From NCBI RefSeq assembly GCF_018320785.1, contig NC_054877.1, forward strand, positions 10,559,030 to 10,623,029: 64,000 bases of DNA, read 5' to 3'. Positions 1 through 12,700 of the stretch are shown here, piece by piece. This DNA comes from Cheilinus undulatus. Taxonomy: Eukaryota; Chordata; Actinopteri; Labriformes; Labridae. Position 1 is the first letter of the stretch, and each line of letters begins with the position of its first letter. The translations under genes were made by a program, and so were the position numbers. The notes under the pieces are model-generated. The model did no database searches. It saw nothing but the letters and a program-made list of their open reading frames with translations, and had not been told where the DNA came from.

Positions 1-229
1 TTTGTACCATACGTCATTACTACAATTTTATGGCAAGTACTGTAACCAGGCCTGCCAACAGATCTTGCTGGACCCCTGAAAAACCCCAGAGAATGGGACC
101 TTCCCAGGTAGGATTTATTGATGATATTAGTGTGTGTTGGATCAGTAGCATTGGTGCTAGCCTCCTGGCTAACAGTTATCTCATTAAGAGCTGAAAAGCA
201 TGGCAAGCTATCAATGGGTTGAAATTGGT

Positions 230-660
230 GTTGAAATTATTAATTCATGCTATTTTTAACCAAGTTAACCCATTTTTCGAACCCATTTTTGCCAATTATT
301 ATAACTACTTTTGAGCCATTTTTGGCCCTTTTTGCCTTATGTAACCCATTTTTGCTACTTTTTGGCCACTTTCAACCAATTCATGCCACCTTTTTGCCCA
401 TTTTTGACTTTGTTTGACCTCTTTTTTGCCCAATTTTGCCCTTGTGGACCCATTTCTACCACCTTTTACAACATTTAATCTTTTTAGGCCACTTGTAACT
501 AATTTTGCCACTATTTCGCCACTTTCAAGTTTTTGCCAATTTTGAACCCAATGTTTGGCCCTCTTTTTTTTCCCTACCAATATTCGTCCATTTCGTACTT
601 TGTTTTGCCATTTTTTGTCCAATTTTTGCCATGTTTATCCATCACTTTTAACCCAGTTTT
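230..660 (-). repeat. Degenerate satellite, short copy
   Basis: The plus strand is a chain of irregular units built from 'cccatttttgcca' and 'ccactttt'. Read on the minus strand it is 'ggcaaaaatggg' alternating with 'aaaagtggc'. The same vocabulary makes up the larger array at about 51830-53470 in the opposite orientation. Units vary in length and sequence, so this is an old decayed array rather than a clean tandem repeat. The 105-codon open frame inside it (305-622, minus) has a lysine-rich, repetitive composition and is a by-product of the repeat. Confidence 0.75.
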
Positions 661-995
661 GCCATCTCCATGATCCCAAAGTTGGCTGGGCCCCAGAAAG
701 CTCTCCCCTTTATAGGCCACCTTGGCTGTAACCTTATTTAAAAAGCCTATTTTGTACTGATTTAAATGTGGTGTGCCTTGAGATTCTGGCTTAATCTTAG
801 GTGTGCCTTGGGCAGAAAAAGTTTGAAAACCACTGGTCTAAACCAGCGATTTTGGTGCCTTATCTATGACCTGCTGTATAAATTACTTGACTGTAAATTA
901 AAAAACCCAGTAGGTTCATCGCTTAATATAAATAAGGAAACCATAGTATGTTGCAAAACCTCACAGCTTCACATTTAACAGTGCTTTAAGTTTAA

Positions 996-1556
996 GGCCA
1001 TTTAGACACATTTTAGCATGGGAAGAGATAACATGTATCAGGTGTCAATAATCTGTGGCATTTTACTGACTTTTTGTTAAAGTCAAGATAAAATAAGTCA
1101 TTTTTTTCTTGTCTTCAACATTCACAGTCACCCTATCATTGGTTGTTTACGTACATGTGTGGCCAGAAAAGTCTTCACAGGGTGCTGGATTTATCTTCAT
1201 TGTTATCTCTAGGGTGTTACATTACAATTCTTCAAACTCTTTGGATCTTTATTGACTTCATGTCCTGCTATCATCAGAACAACCCAATCAAAGCCATTTA
1301 AAGATACACAGTTGTATTTACAGTAGTTTGTATGGCTATTTTCATTTCCACAGAAAAATTAAAGCTTGCGATCCTAGTAGAGGGTTTCAAACACCGACTG
1401 AAGCTAGGGAAACCATGGCCTGTTGCTTCAGAAGCAAAATCAGTCCGTTTCACTCTAAATGTTAGTATTTAAACAGTGCCACTGCATAAAGCCATTTAGG
1501 CACATTTTATCGTTGCTCTGGTGGATGAGGTAACATGTATCAGGAGTCAAGCTGCA
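996..1556 (+). repeat. Duplicated block, copies about 490 bp apart
   Basis: About 60 bases around 996-1053 recur at about 1488-1556. Both contain 'gccatttag' then 'cacattttag/at', and after a short variable part 'taacatgtatcagg' followed by 'gtcaa'. The copies are direct and diverged by substitutions and a small insertion. They look like remnants of one local segmental duplication or of two insertions of an unnamed repeat. Confidence 0.55.
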
Positions 1557-1689
1557 TCAATAATTCAACAATATAACACTCAAACACAAAGGGCTACCAA
1601 CAGGCTAACTTACTGTGAGCATTCAGGTCGAATATAAAAGAGTTGTGCGACCTACAAAATAAAAAAGGAGGGTGTTGTAGTACAACAGG

Positions 1690-2350
1690 ACAATGGGAGA
1701 CTCCCAGGCCCCACCGCTCGCGTCCTGATGCCAAATTATCCCACAGTTCTCTCCCTTTCTTCCTCCTTCCCTTTTCCAAACGGGACGCCCTCACAGTAAA
1801 TGAATGGACGCACAAAATCCCAGCAGTCCTTCAGCAAAGAGAAAATTCAAAAATCCTCCGGCCTACATTCAAACTGGACGCGTTATTCCCTCCATGCGCA
1901 TCTCTCTTCGGCTCATTGCCACCCTCCATAAACATTTCTAAAGACCATTCCCTTCCTCCCACGTTTGAAATCGACCCACAGAGCTACGTGGCCTCGGTGA
2001 GAACAACAATAGAGCCGATGAGGGTCCTAAACTTCCCTGCGGTTTTGAAAAAGGCGACCATCGCGTCCTGGAGACTATTGTTTGTGGAAATCGGAGATCT
2101 CCGGCGCCACAAATCCTCCCTTTCCTCTGTCCATAGCGCACATGCAAACACATCACAGCCAGCACAATTTCAGCACATTTTACACACAAAAATACTACTT
2201 ACTTATTCCAGATAGTCCATTCAGGTATTTTCTCACTTTCCACTTTCTTTCCACTCAGCCGTAGCACCGTGCGCCCCGCCTCCAGCTCCACTTTGGCCCC
2301 TCCTCTGGTTCTCCCCCACAGAGGGGGGACGGGGCCTGAGAAACGCTGTG
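1690..2350. promoter_or_regulatory. CpG-rich block, possible promoter or untranslated first exon
   Basis: CpG dinucleotides are much denser here than in the neighbouring AT-rich DNA, including 'gctcgcgtcc', 'ctggacgcgtt', 'cgaccatcgcgtcc' and 'ctccggcgccac'. In a vertebrate genome a CpG-dense patch in AT-rich surroundings usually marks an active promoter or a recent insertion. Open frames of 190 codons (plus) and 83 codons (minus) cross the block, but neither resembles a protein I know, and long frames are expected in GC-rich DNA. The direction of any transcript is unknown. Confidence 0.3.
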
Positions 2351-2848
2351 GTTCAGCCCTATGCTGTCTGTGGGTTCAGCCACGGATCATTTATCACTGC
2401 TGTGATGTTTCTCTGTGTGTACAGGACAGGATAATGTCACAAAGTAAGTGGTTCCATTTCCCGTAAACTAAAGCGTCAGTTGATGGAGAAAAAAAAGCTT
2501 CAAAACCCCATCATCAAAAGACTTTAAACACACTTTTTGTTGTGGATCATAAAGAAACGTTCATGAGTCAGACCAGAAATATTTAAACATAACTTCTCCA
2601 CACACCAATGAAAGATTCTGGTCAACAAAGTATATCATAGCTTACCTTTTCATTTTAGACAAGTTTAAGGCCTCAGCTTTGTAATGTAATGTATACTGGC
2701 ATATTTAGTCCTCCCCATTCTTTCTATTTGCCATGATTTATTTAATGTGTATTCTTCTGTTTCTCTATCATTGCTTTGATAAATGACTCTTCTTTTGTAA
2801 TGGTCCTGCATCCACTCAGACATAAAGTTTCCCATTTAGCCTCAGTAG

Positions 2849-2900
2849 CAGGGACGTGCACAGACATTTTGAGGGGCAGGGGCTCAAGTGAGAAAAAGGA
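2849..2900 (+). mobile_element. hAT-like element end fragment
   Basis: The sequence beginning 'cagggacgtgcacagacat' and continuing into a G-rich 'gaggggcaggggctcaag' resembles the terminal part of a family of hAT-type non-autonomous elements common in fish genomes. I saw no matching inverted terminus downstream and no target duplication, so only one end is claimed. Confidence 0.3.
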
Positions 2901-3565
2901 CATTTCTCTTTATAAAAATGTTCACACAAAGTGAAATACATTATCCCACCTCTAACTTAACCAATCACCAGTTTATTTCAATACCTTCACATTAAGTTGA
3001 TGGATACTCTACAGATTTCTACAAAATAAATCGATCACACAACGTCCTCTTTAGTATTCACTGGGTTTATCACAAGAGGAAGCAAGAACAAAATAAGCTA
3101 TGACACCATGTGCATGCTGTCTATGCAACTCTTTTCTAGGAAATATTTAGAATAACTGGCTGTAGCTGCTAGGGAGAGGGACGTGGTGAAGTAGGAGTTT
3201 TCAAGAAAAGAAAAAAATGCACTAATAATTTGTTTATTTTTGCACAAGATAATATATTATTTGAATTATTTTGGTTTGATTAAAATAAAAAAGTACTTCA
3301 AAATAAACAATCTTGACAGTGAACTGAAAAAAGACTGCTTTCTTGCAATGATTCGTTGCAACAATAGGGCTCAGTGCATCTGCACTCCTCTACTGCTCAC
3401 TGTATTTAACAAGAAAAAAAACAGAAGAAGTACTGAAAAAAAACTCTGAAAATATTATTGACGAAAAGGAAATGGCATTGTGCTGCAGACATAATTAAAA
3501 TGTAAAGTAGCTGAGTTTCTATAGCCAAGCATCAGAATACAGAATTTCATTGTACTAACAATGCA

Positions 3566-3615
3566 TTATTATTATCATTATCATCATTATTACTATCATT
3601 ATTAATATTATCTCT
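3566..3615. repeat. ATT/ATC microsatellite
   Basis: An imperfect trinucleotide run of 'att' and 'atc' units in spacer DNA. Confidence 0.8.
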
Positions 3616-4544
3616 ATTATGCCCTCTCCAAACGAGCACACACTAACTGATGGTGACATGATCGTAGTTTCAGTGCATCTTTCACATCTGGAGGAGGTCT
3701 GCATGTCTGGTATCAAATATCTAGTAGAATGAATAGTTGTTAGATGAGGAGCCTTCAGTTGAATTGATCCAGTAGCTGTTTCAGACAGGACTCTATGGGT
3801 TAAAACATTGTGTTTTCATGTTCTGGTCAATTTAGAGATTTAATTCTATTTTGAATCCATGTATTCTTTCACTCTAAAAGAAAGAAAACTTCCAAAAATA
3901 CAAATTTAGTCGTGTTTTACTTTGACTGCCCTCTGTCTGTTTGTATCTGTAGATTTACCCTCAGTTCCCCACACAAGCTCCTCTACATATTAAAACATTT
4001 CAGGTAAAATACTGTCTGTAATTAACTGGGGAAGTTTGATGGTGATCTGTTTTAGTTCATTTTTTTAATCCTATTCACCTCCACTGCCTCGTCAAATATA
4101 TGCAAATTAGCGCAATTGAATTAAATAGCGCACAATTTGGATATCAATACCACGATTTTGCTGACGGATTTTTACATACACCTAACTGCAGTCTTTCCCC
4201 TTCAGTAGAACATTAGTCTGTATGATAAAGTGACTTAGCTAACGCAAACTCATTAGGCTGCATCAGCTACTGACTCCTACGTGTGCTCTAGCAGCATACA
4301 CGTTAACTACAGGCTACTTGGTCTTGTCTTTTGTACACTCGAGTCCTCTGTTATTTATCACTCACCTCCAAACAAGAGTAGGAACAGCAGCAGGCTGTGA
4401 TGGGAGAGCTAGTCTGCTGCTGCTGTCTGTTAGGGTTTGCAGAAAAAAGGAAAATCCTGTGAACGGCAGTTGTGTGGATGAAAATGCCTTGTTGATGTCA
4501 GTGGAGAATGGGCAGACTGGTTCCAGATGATAAAAAGGCAAGAG

Positions 4545-5095
4545 TAACTCAAAGAACCACTAGTAACAACCGAGCTATGCAGAATATCATCTCTGGATGC
4601 ACAACATGTGGAAGCAGAAGCAGATTGGCCACAGCAGAAGAGCACAGCGGATACCACTCCTGTCAGCTAAGAGCAGGAAACTGAGGCTACAGTTTGAAGG
4701 GGCTCACCAAAATTGTCCAACATTGGGACTGGAAGAATGTTGCCTGGTCTGATGAGTCTTGGTTTCAGCTGCAACATTCAGACAGTGGGGTCAGGATTTG
4801 ACGTAAACATGAAAACATGAGGCCACCCTGCCTTGTATCAACAGTTCAGGCTGGCGGTGGTGTAATGGTGTGTGGGAAATTTTCTTGCCACACTTTAGTA
4901 CTGAGTATGGTTTAAATGCCACAGCCTACCTGAGTATTGTTGCTAACCATTTCCATCCCTTTATGACCTCAGTGTACCTTCTGATGACTACTTCCAGCAG
5001 GATAATGCACCATGTCACAAAGCTCAAACCATCTCAAACTGGTTTCTTGAACATGACAGTGAGTGTGCTGAAATGCAAATAGTGATGCTTCAAGT
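4545..5095 (+). pseudogene. Decayed Tc1-type transposase
   Basis: Translating the plus strand across frame shifts gives hallmarks of a Tc1-family DDE transposase: a 'W-S-D-E-S' motif around 4746-4762 (first catalytic Asp region), an 'MVWG' glycine block near 4867, and 'QQDNAPCHKA' near 5000-5030 (second catalytic Asp). Tc1 transposases normally have about 340 residues. Here only the middle to C-terminal part is left, broken by stops and frame changes. It cannot make a working enzyme. Terminal inverted repeats were not identified. Confidence 0.8.
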
Positions 5096-6575
5096 GCTAA
5101 ACACAAGATTGAAATCAATTTGAGCTACTTTTCGGTGCTATGATCATAGTATATTTACTGGTTAAGTTAAATGTTCTCCTTGTTTTTTGAATGCATCTTT
5201 AATGGCTATAGACTAATGGATGTGGATTTAGGAAAGAAACACAGCCAATAGCTCTTATTTCTTACAAAGCACTAAAAATACATACAATTGTCAAAGATTT
5301 CAACAACAATAGTTCTGCTTTTTATGTGTTAAGGGTGGATTTTGTCCTTTATTTATTTAGGTTTAAAAATGATCGATATTTTGAATATATTTGAGGGCTG
5401 CACTGAGTGAAAAGGTCTGACCTATAGCTCTCCTGCATATCCTTTCCTACTTTGCTATCTTTAAAAACAAAAGCTAAAAATAAATCTTTAAACCTGTGAG
5501 CTGTTAGTGGAGGGACTTTGAAATTTCAATAGCAAATCAAGGCAAACTGGAAAAGAAGCCATGTTTATTTCCTCATGAAGGCATCACAATTGGTCATTGA
5601 TTCCAGCCATTAAATGAACACTCATCAACAAAAAGAGAGAAAATCTTCTTGTGTTGCCACAATTTTCAGAAGTTATGGTTAAAAGAAACCTTGTCAAAAA
5701 GGTACGAACCAAAAGGAGTGCACAGCCTGAGTACCAGCGCAGTTATTGCGGAACAAAAGATTGTCCAACTGGATTTTTTGGCAGCTGATCGATATGCAGT
5801 GAAGTGTTTGTCAGCTGCGCCAGACTGCAGGGAGATTCTTCATCTTCTTCTCCATACAGTTATCACAATATGTGAAATTCTGGTGGCTCTACAACTACAT
5901 CCTGTAGTTTTATGTGTACTGGGACTGAAGGATATAAATATCTAGGCTGTTGTCATCTTCCCAGGACCTACCATTCATCAAAATACCTCTCCCTACAGTT
6001 TGAAAAATAGTTAAAATTTAAATGTTATGACTTGTTGACCGACTCAAAAAAGTGGTTTCTTATCATTAGAACCAATTGATAAGTTAACTACACTGACAGA
6101 GAAGACAGCTACAGTATTGCACATAGCATTGCAATCCTCACGCACACACACTCTTAAATTTAATGTCACACAGTCGATTTCTCACACACTCGTTCACATT
6201 GACATATTCAGAATCACTCACGCTCAAATAATGCTCCATGTTTAGTGCCTATCCCATGACACAGTAAACAAAACATTCTTGGACAATAAAAGGGAAAAAA
6301 TAATAAAAGAAATATGAACATCTTTTCCACTAGCAGGGCCTGCTGGTGCCTGACCAGTGTTTTCTGACCCTGATGAGTCCAGATCCATTCAGGCCAATCC
6401 AGTCCGGTCCAGTCCAGTCCTCATGTCACGTCTCACCTGAGTGAGTCCACAAACATGGAGTCGTGGTCTTTAAAAAGTAAACCCCTCTCTCTGCTGATGC
6501 TGTGTCTGACCTTTCTGTGTACCTACTCGTGTTGTGATTTTAAAGAAAAGGGGCCGGTCCATGTCTGTTTGGGAT

Positions 6576-6620
6576 AGAAGTAGTAGTTGTAGTAAAAGTA
6601 GTAGTAGTGGTCGTAGGCCT
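6576..6620. repeat. TAG-type microsatellite in ncstn 3' UTR
   Basis: A run of 'gta' and 'gtagta' units lies just downstream, in the sense of transcription, of the ncstn stop codon at 6639-6641, so it should be transcribed as part of the 3' UTR. Confidence 0.65.
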
Positions 6621-6638
6621 GTGTTCTCTCTGCATGGA

Positions 6639-6761
6639 TCAGTAGGTGGCGTTCGTGGGTTCCCTCCCCGAGCTGAAGAGCATGTCGGCCTTCGAGCTGA
6701 CAATGTACGTGATGAGTAGGGATGATATCAACACGCCGACACCCACACCCAGCGTCAACAT
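6639..6761 (-). CDS. ncstn: ncstn last exon: membrane helix and C-terminus
   Basis: It encodes the single membrane-spanning helix (starting [10 protein letters not shown] and rich in Leu/Ile/Val) and a short cytoplasmic tail with 'SKADMLF' and a final Tyr, as in other vertebrate nicastrins. The acceptor is CTTATCCAG; the stop is TGA or TAA class, read at 6639-6641. Confidence 0.95.
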   Translation of the reverse strand: MLTLGVGVGVLISSLLITYIVSSKADMLFSSGREPTNATY

Positions 6762-9700
6762 CTGGATAAGATAAATCAAAACAATTTTTAAAATAATCAT
6801 ACATACTTTTAGGTGTTGCATTAATCATTTATAATCAGATAAACATCTCCAGCTCTTAATTGGAAAGTGATAATCTGTGGTACAATTTTTATCACCTTAA
6901 GTAAGTAAATCATATTTATGTAGAACCTTTCAAGAGCAAAGTGCTTAACAAAAACAGAATAATAGGATAGAAAACGGAAAACAAAAAGAGGCACTGAATA
7001 CAGACAAATAATAATATGCAGATAAAATCGAAGGTTGACAAGTAAATTTGGCAATTAAAGCCTTTTGTCAACATGTGGGAAAGGACTTTATTAATATGAG
7101 TTGTAATCACTGATTTCTGATGACACAGTTTCCTTTTTTATTTATTTTTTTTCAGAGGGATAGTTTTTGCCAAAAGAGCCATAACTAGTTAGAAAAGAGC
7201 TGCATGCAGCTTGAGAGCTGCGATTTGAGCATCACTGTTCTACATAATACTATCAACCTCAAAACCCAAAGTAGTAGTTTAAGCTCACAAACCCCCCATT
7301 TAAAGCAAGTATGCCAGTGATAAACACTGTTAAATTAGAAATGATGGCAAACGTTGAGATGGAAGTGTCTGTACTAAATTTACATTAATGTTGGTTAAAT
7401 GTCAAACACAGCTTACCTCCAGTTCATGACTGGCCACCAGGAATATGCGTCCTTTGATGGTCTTCCACCTGGACTCTGTCCAGGTTGAATAATCTTTGGA
7501 GGTGTACTCTCCTAGCTCGAAGGCTGGAGACAACGCTTTGGAGAGACGGACCGTGGAGCGGATGCAGAAACCCTCCCTATCTGTGCTGTTGGGAGGCGCT
7601 GAACCTTGAACCCACATGTAGGTGTACATCTGAGGGTGGAGGGGAAAATAAAATGCACGAGTTATGTGTCAAAGGCATGCCGATGTTGCAGTTCAGTATA
7701 ATTCAAATGTATATTTTTCCATATTTATCCATTATAGAGTATATTGTAATGATTATACATGTTGAAATAATCAAATATAGATCAAATAATTCTCAAGATG
7801 TAGTCAAGGACTTTCCTTTGGCTCTGTTTATTTTTAAATGGACAAGAATGAAGGAAAGTAAACCATTGCCATACACTACAACATTTACAGCTTGAGCCAA
7901 TTTGCAATGCCAATCCCTAACATGGCTCCAACGGCCTGAAACTTTAACACACAGCTCCTTTTTTTCTGTCTTTTGTCTCACATGAATTCCAAAACAAATT
8001 TTCAGTAAATTCACAAAAATAAGACTTCAGTGGATCTTACGTGTCTGCTCTCAGTGTCGTCCTTGTCCTCTTTCTGGTCCTGACAGTTCTCCTTAGTGAT
8101 GTTTGGCGTGCTTCCTGTTAAATTAGCGAGCAGGTACTGCACCAGAAGAGTCGGCTCACTGGACTGCTGGTGGACGCCGACATAGAAGTTTGTTGGCCTG
8201 TCAGCTATTAGACAGAAGACGGGACAGATTCAGTTGTTAAGTCTGGAAATATTTATGCTCTTCTGATTCCTCTAATGTGTTCTTATTTCTGTTCTTTAAA
8301 ACCAAAGCAAAAAAGAAAAACACAGTATGATGGGACTGTTAATCATTCTCCTGCATCTTCACAGAAAAACATAATCAATGTAAATACTTTCAATAACAAT
8401 CATTAGCCTTAATGTTATGACTAGAATGAGCGCAGTTAATATAAAAGGGATGAACACTACGTCCTAACTTACCAAGATGACTTATGAGGTCAGGAGGGAG
8501 AATCTGTTGGAACCAGGAGTTATTTGATCGGACAAGAAAACCGTACAACATCCCAGTCACCTGAGGATGACAAAACAGAAAGGGACAGTCACGTCTGCTT
8601 CAGTTTAAAGCAAAAGATGAAGTGTGAAAATATATCAAATGATTTTAAAAATCCTTTAAATGAAGAGAAGATAACCTTTTTTTCCCTAAAAGTCAAATAC
8701 ACTGAAAAGACAATAAAGGAATTAAGAATTTACACAAATAACTTTTTGAGTGACAGCTTAACATCTACAGAACCTGCAATTTAATAATTTCTACAACAAA
8801 TATAGGATATTTCTTTGGTAAATTCCGATGGACAATACATATAATAGACTGTCTTTGCAAGAATGTAAAAGCCTGTTTGAAAAACCAAAAAAGACTGCAT
8901 TCTGCCCAATTTTATTTTTAATTGGTTAAAATATCTGGAGAGATTTTCTATTAATTGCTTCTCTTATTTGCTCATTTATCTTTATTTCTTATTGATATAA
9001 ATTACTTCAGTACATACTGCTGACAAATTCTACATATTTCTTCCTTTGTCTTCACGCTTAAGTCTTATATCTGATGCATATATTCTTTGTTCAAGCAACT
9101 GTAAAGCCCTGATGTACTTCCAGGTAAAGACACAGTAGTTCTGATTTTGAACTGGCTAGTAATACTGCAGCAAGTTCATGATGAAATAATTAGTTTAAAA
9201 ACAACAAAAACATTCACTTCTAAAAAAGCTAATTTTGTGGTATCAAAGATCTACAAGTAGTCTAGTCACATGGTCACAAAGTTGTGCAGAGTGAACAGAA
9301 GAAAATCAAAAAAAAGCATTTTTTCAGGCGGAGGCGCAGGGCTTATATATTTTTGATAATAGTCAAAAGTCAGAAACAATCAGGAATATTAGATTTAATC
9401 CTTTGGTCTTACTATTTGAGGGTCTGCTTTAATGCTGCTGAGCTGCGATTCCGTTCCCCCTGCCTGCACGTAGAGAGCCTGAGCCACCATGGTGGCCACA
9501 TCAGTCAGAGCCTGAAAGACACATAGAGATAAAACACAGAACATCTTATTAGGACACTTGAACAATTCACATTAGTATATACTATATTAGCAACATATAG
9601 ATGGGTGAAATAAAACAAGTTTCTTTAAACAAAAAGAAGTTAATGCAGAAAATATCTGATTAGAATGAAGACAACAGTTAGAAGATAAACTATCTGCTAC

Positions 9701-12700
9701 TCATGTCCCTCACACAAAGAACGACAACTTAAAGCCCATCAGTGGCACTGACAGCCATTATACAGGGTGCTTCTTACTCCTCTTGTTATATGGCTTGGGT
9801 CTTTGGTGTGAGTCTGTTCCTTGAGTCTTAGTCCCGCCCACCAGAGACTCATGGAGAGACCGAGGAATCGATGCGGAAGACTGAAGCCATAAGACCGATG
9901 ATTATTACATGTTTTTATGTATTCTTACCTGTTTTATGTGGCTTGTATGTTTCTTATACTCCCCATATTTTTGCACACTGAATCGCCCTTACTGGGGATA
10001 AATAAAGTTCTTGATTGATTAACGGTTTATGGGACGTCCTTCCTTCTGCAGCCTCACTTGAAGCAACATCAGCTTATGATGACGGTGCCGTTAATTAATT
10101 TGTTTTTAGGATGAAAATTACATGTAGAGGATAGAAGAACACGAGGCCTGAAACTATTTGATTAGATGCAGAAGAGTTCACAATCAAACCAGAGCAAAGA
10201 AGAAAACTTTCAATCATCTGAAATGCAGTATCAAATATACTGACCAACACTTTGACTTAAAGTGTTAGTTCACTGCCTTTTTTCCATGAGAAAGATGAGA
10301 CTAAGACCAGATAAAAATAGATTTTTGAAGATTAAAACTCATGAAAAGTGAGTTTCGTTTTTGTTAATGAGACTAAAACAAGACCAAAATGTTGGCGCTG
10401 GACAGTTGGACATTAAAAATCTATTGATTTCCATGGCTCATTTGAGGTATATCATATTTCTATCAGTACATTTAAAATCAGTTAAGGTATTGCTAGTGCA
10501 TTAATATGAGTTTTTTACAATTTGGCTGATTAAAGTAGTTCAAAGAATAAACGCTGAGACTAGATATAAAGGACTAATTTTAAGGACTTTTATTGACTAA
10601 AACCAGATCAAATGTTTTCGAGATTTCGTCAACTAAAGCTAGGCTTAAAATAGAAAGGCTAAAAAGGATTAAAATGTGACTAAAAGTCATTTCCATCTGA
10701 AGACTGAGACTAAATTTTAAAAATCTGTCAAAATTAACATAGCTGAACTCATGTAAAAAATCTCATCAGTCTGAGTGTAGAGAGTGCAGAGGTAGTAGTG
10801 GCCTGGTGTTGCAAAATCAATTGAAAAAACTTGCATTTATCGATATTTGTGATTTACAGACTTACCCTGGCTGTCTCAGTCACAAACTCCAGCTGCTCCT
10901 CTGCGGTCAGGTTTTGAGGGTAAGAGATGTTCAGGTATTCTGCGTTATCGTACATACTCTCATAGAACCTGCAGACAGAGAAACAGACAAAATAAGAGGA
11001 ATAAAAGAGCAACCGAGATTATACTCCGTTAAAGATATAAAGTGTTTTACAGAGAGAAAAACTTACCTGCTGGTGAAGGCAGACTGGTGATCTTCAATGA
11101 CAATGCCAGGGATTGGCCGTGCTCGCAGGAAACGCTGGAAGGATGAGGGAGGGAGTGGCTGGGAGAAACCCGGTTCTTCTGCTGTGATTCCCACACCTCC
11201 AGCAGCCGACTTCAAGTTATTGATGAGCTTAGTCACCTTGAAGAGAAAATCAGAGACATTAGAAATATTAGAAATACAGGTGAAAATGCCAAACTTTACA
11301 GACTGTTAACTCAATATGCATCTCTGTTCAGTTTGTCCTTTATGTTAAAAACTGATCATAGAGGATGGCCTAACATTCTTCTTTTTAAATTTATTTGGTA
11401 AAAATGAATCACAAATTTATTTCATAAGGCAGGTGAATTGGAGGGCAATGTGTCCAACAAAAACTTGGTGAAGTAATCAGTCTTTTATGCATGAATTCAA
11501 AACCAAACCTTTCAAAACTTCATCCATATGATTATAGTGTTTAATTCCGATTGTGATGTGGCCAGTATGAGAAAAGAAGGAGTGCTTTATTGTTTGCAAG
11601 GCTCTCAGTATAGTTGAATTTCAAACTTCAATATGATACAGGTAAAAATCAAAGCTGTTGATACCATCAATACCTTTGCAACAAAAACAGCAGTCACAGG
11701 CTACAAACACTAAGCATTCCTTTTATTTCATTACAAAAAATGAAAGACAACTTATGTGCACTGTCTAAATTGCATAAATAGCTTGTCATTGCTCCAGCAC
11801 TGAAATGTTGCTGCTGTGTTTTTGCATATTAGACAGTGGTGTATCTCCTGTGACAGTGTTTGGTTAAAAACATGACTGAAGATCTCTAGTTTATGCAAAG
11901 TTTTTGCAACTTTTAATTGCCTTGATGATTAAAAAATGGTCTGAGAATATATGGTAATCAAGCATTAAAAATGTTGTGATTATCAATTTTACATAAACAC
12001 AAACCTCTTCATTGACACTACTGTTCTTCCTTGAAACAGGATCAGAGTGAAGCCAAAGCCTGGAGTCTGCACGGAGTCCAACCTGTGATCAAAATGTGCA
12101 GCATACTCATTTATCAAACACAAATATATAAATAAACATAATACTTTTTCTAGGCCAACTTTTCCACACAATTGCAATGTTAAAGGTTTAAGGTACAATA
12201 TTTTTTGGCTTAGAAGAGTAACACAGAATTATCGGTTTCATGTGAAAACTTTACAATCAACAACATCATATCGCTATAGGAACATGTGAGTTTCAGACCT
12301 TAGTATTTTTATCAAACAAACCTAAGCAAAGGCATTCTCTTAACTTTTGTGAAGATGTGCTTTCATTTATATCATCTGGCATTTGTCCAAAACGATGGAA
12401 CATACAGATCAGAAGAGGCATTTATGATATTTTTCTACTGTTTTGTTTTTTTAAAAAGTGTCTTTAATCAACCTTGAAAGTATGTATTCTGTATGTGTTG
12501 ATAAATAAAAAGCAAAAAAAGGATTTCTGAATAGTTCACACACCTGTCCAATCTCCAGTACTGAGTGGACATTGTCCAGGTCCACTGTGAACTGCTTGTT
12601 CTGCATGTCATACACCATCCTCGAACTGCCAATGTAGTCAAAGGTTTCCTGGAAGCCAAGGGACAAAAACTGGATGAGTAATGACAGTATGATCTAAGAA

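Larger units (their letters stand above)
1..6638. other. Spacer downstream of ncstn
   Basis: No exon of a recognised protein was found here on either strand. The stretch holds a degenerate satellite (about 230-660), a short duplicated block (about 996-1556), a CpG-rich block (about 1690-2350), a hAT-like end (2849-2900), a microsatellite (3566-3615), a dead Tc1 transposase (about 4545-5095), and between about 5.5 and 6.6 kb the presumed ncstn 3' UTR. A minus-strand AATAAA lies at 5562-5567, but I cannot tell whether it is the real ncstn poly(A) signal. The remaining sequence is AT-rich and without visible structure. Confidence 0.6.

Noticed and set aside
305-622. 105-codon minus-strand frame rich in Lys, Gly and Trp
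   Set aside because: It lies wholly in the degenerate satellite; the composition simply reflects the repeat.
1643-2215. 190-codon open frame on the plus strand
   Set aside because: It crosses the CpG-rich block where stops are rare, has no recognisable domain or codon pattern, and a minus-strand frame overlaps it. Treated as non-coding.
4100-4107. Octamer motif ATGCAAAT
   Set aside because: An 8-base match in AT-rich DNA is expected by chance, and no promoter lies next to it.
11989-12198. Minus-strand frame across ncstn exon 10 giving '[11 protein letters not shown]...'
   Set aside because: Wrong frame. The phase forced by exons 9 and 11 gives '[20 protein letters not shown]', which matches nicastrin.
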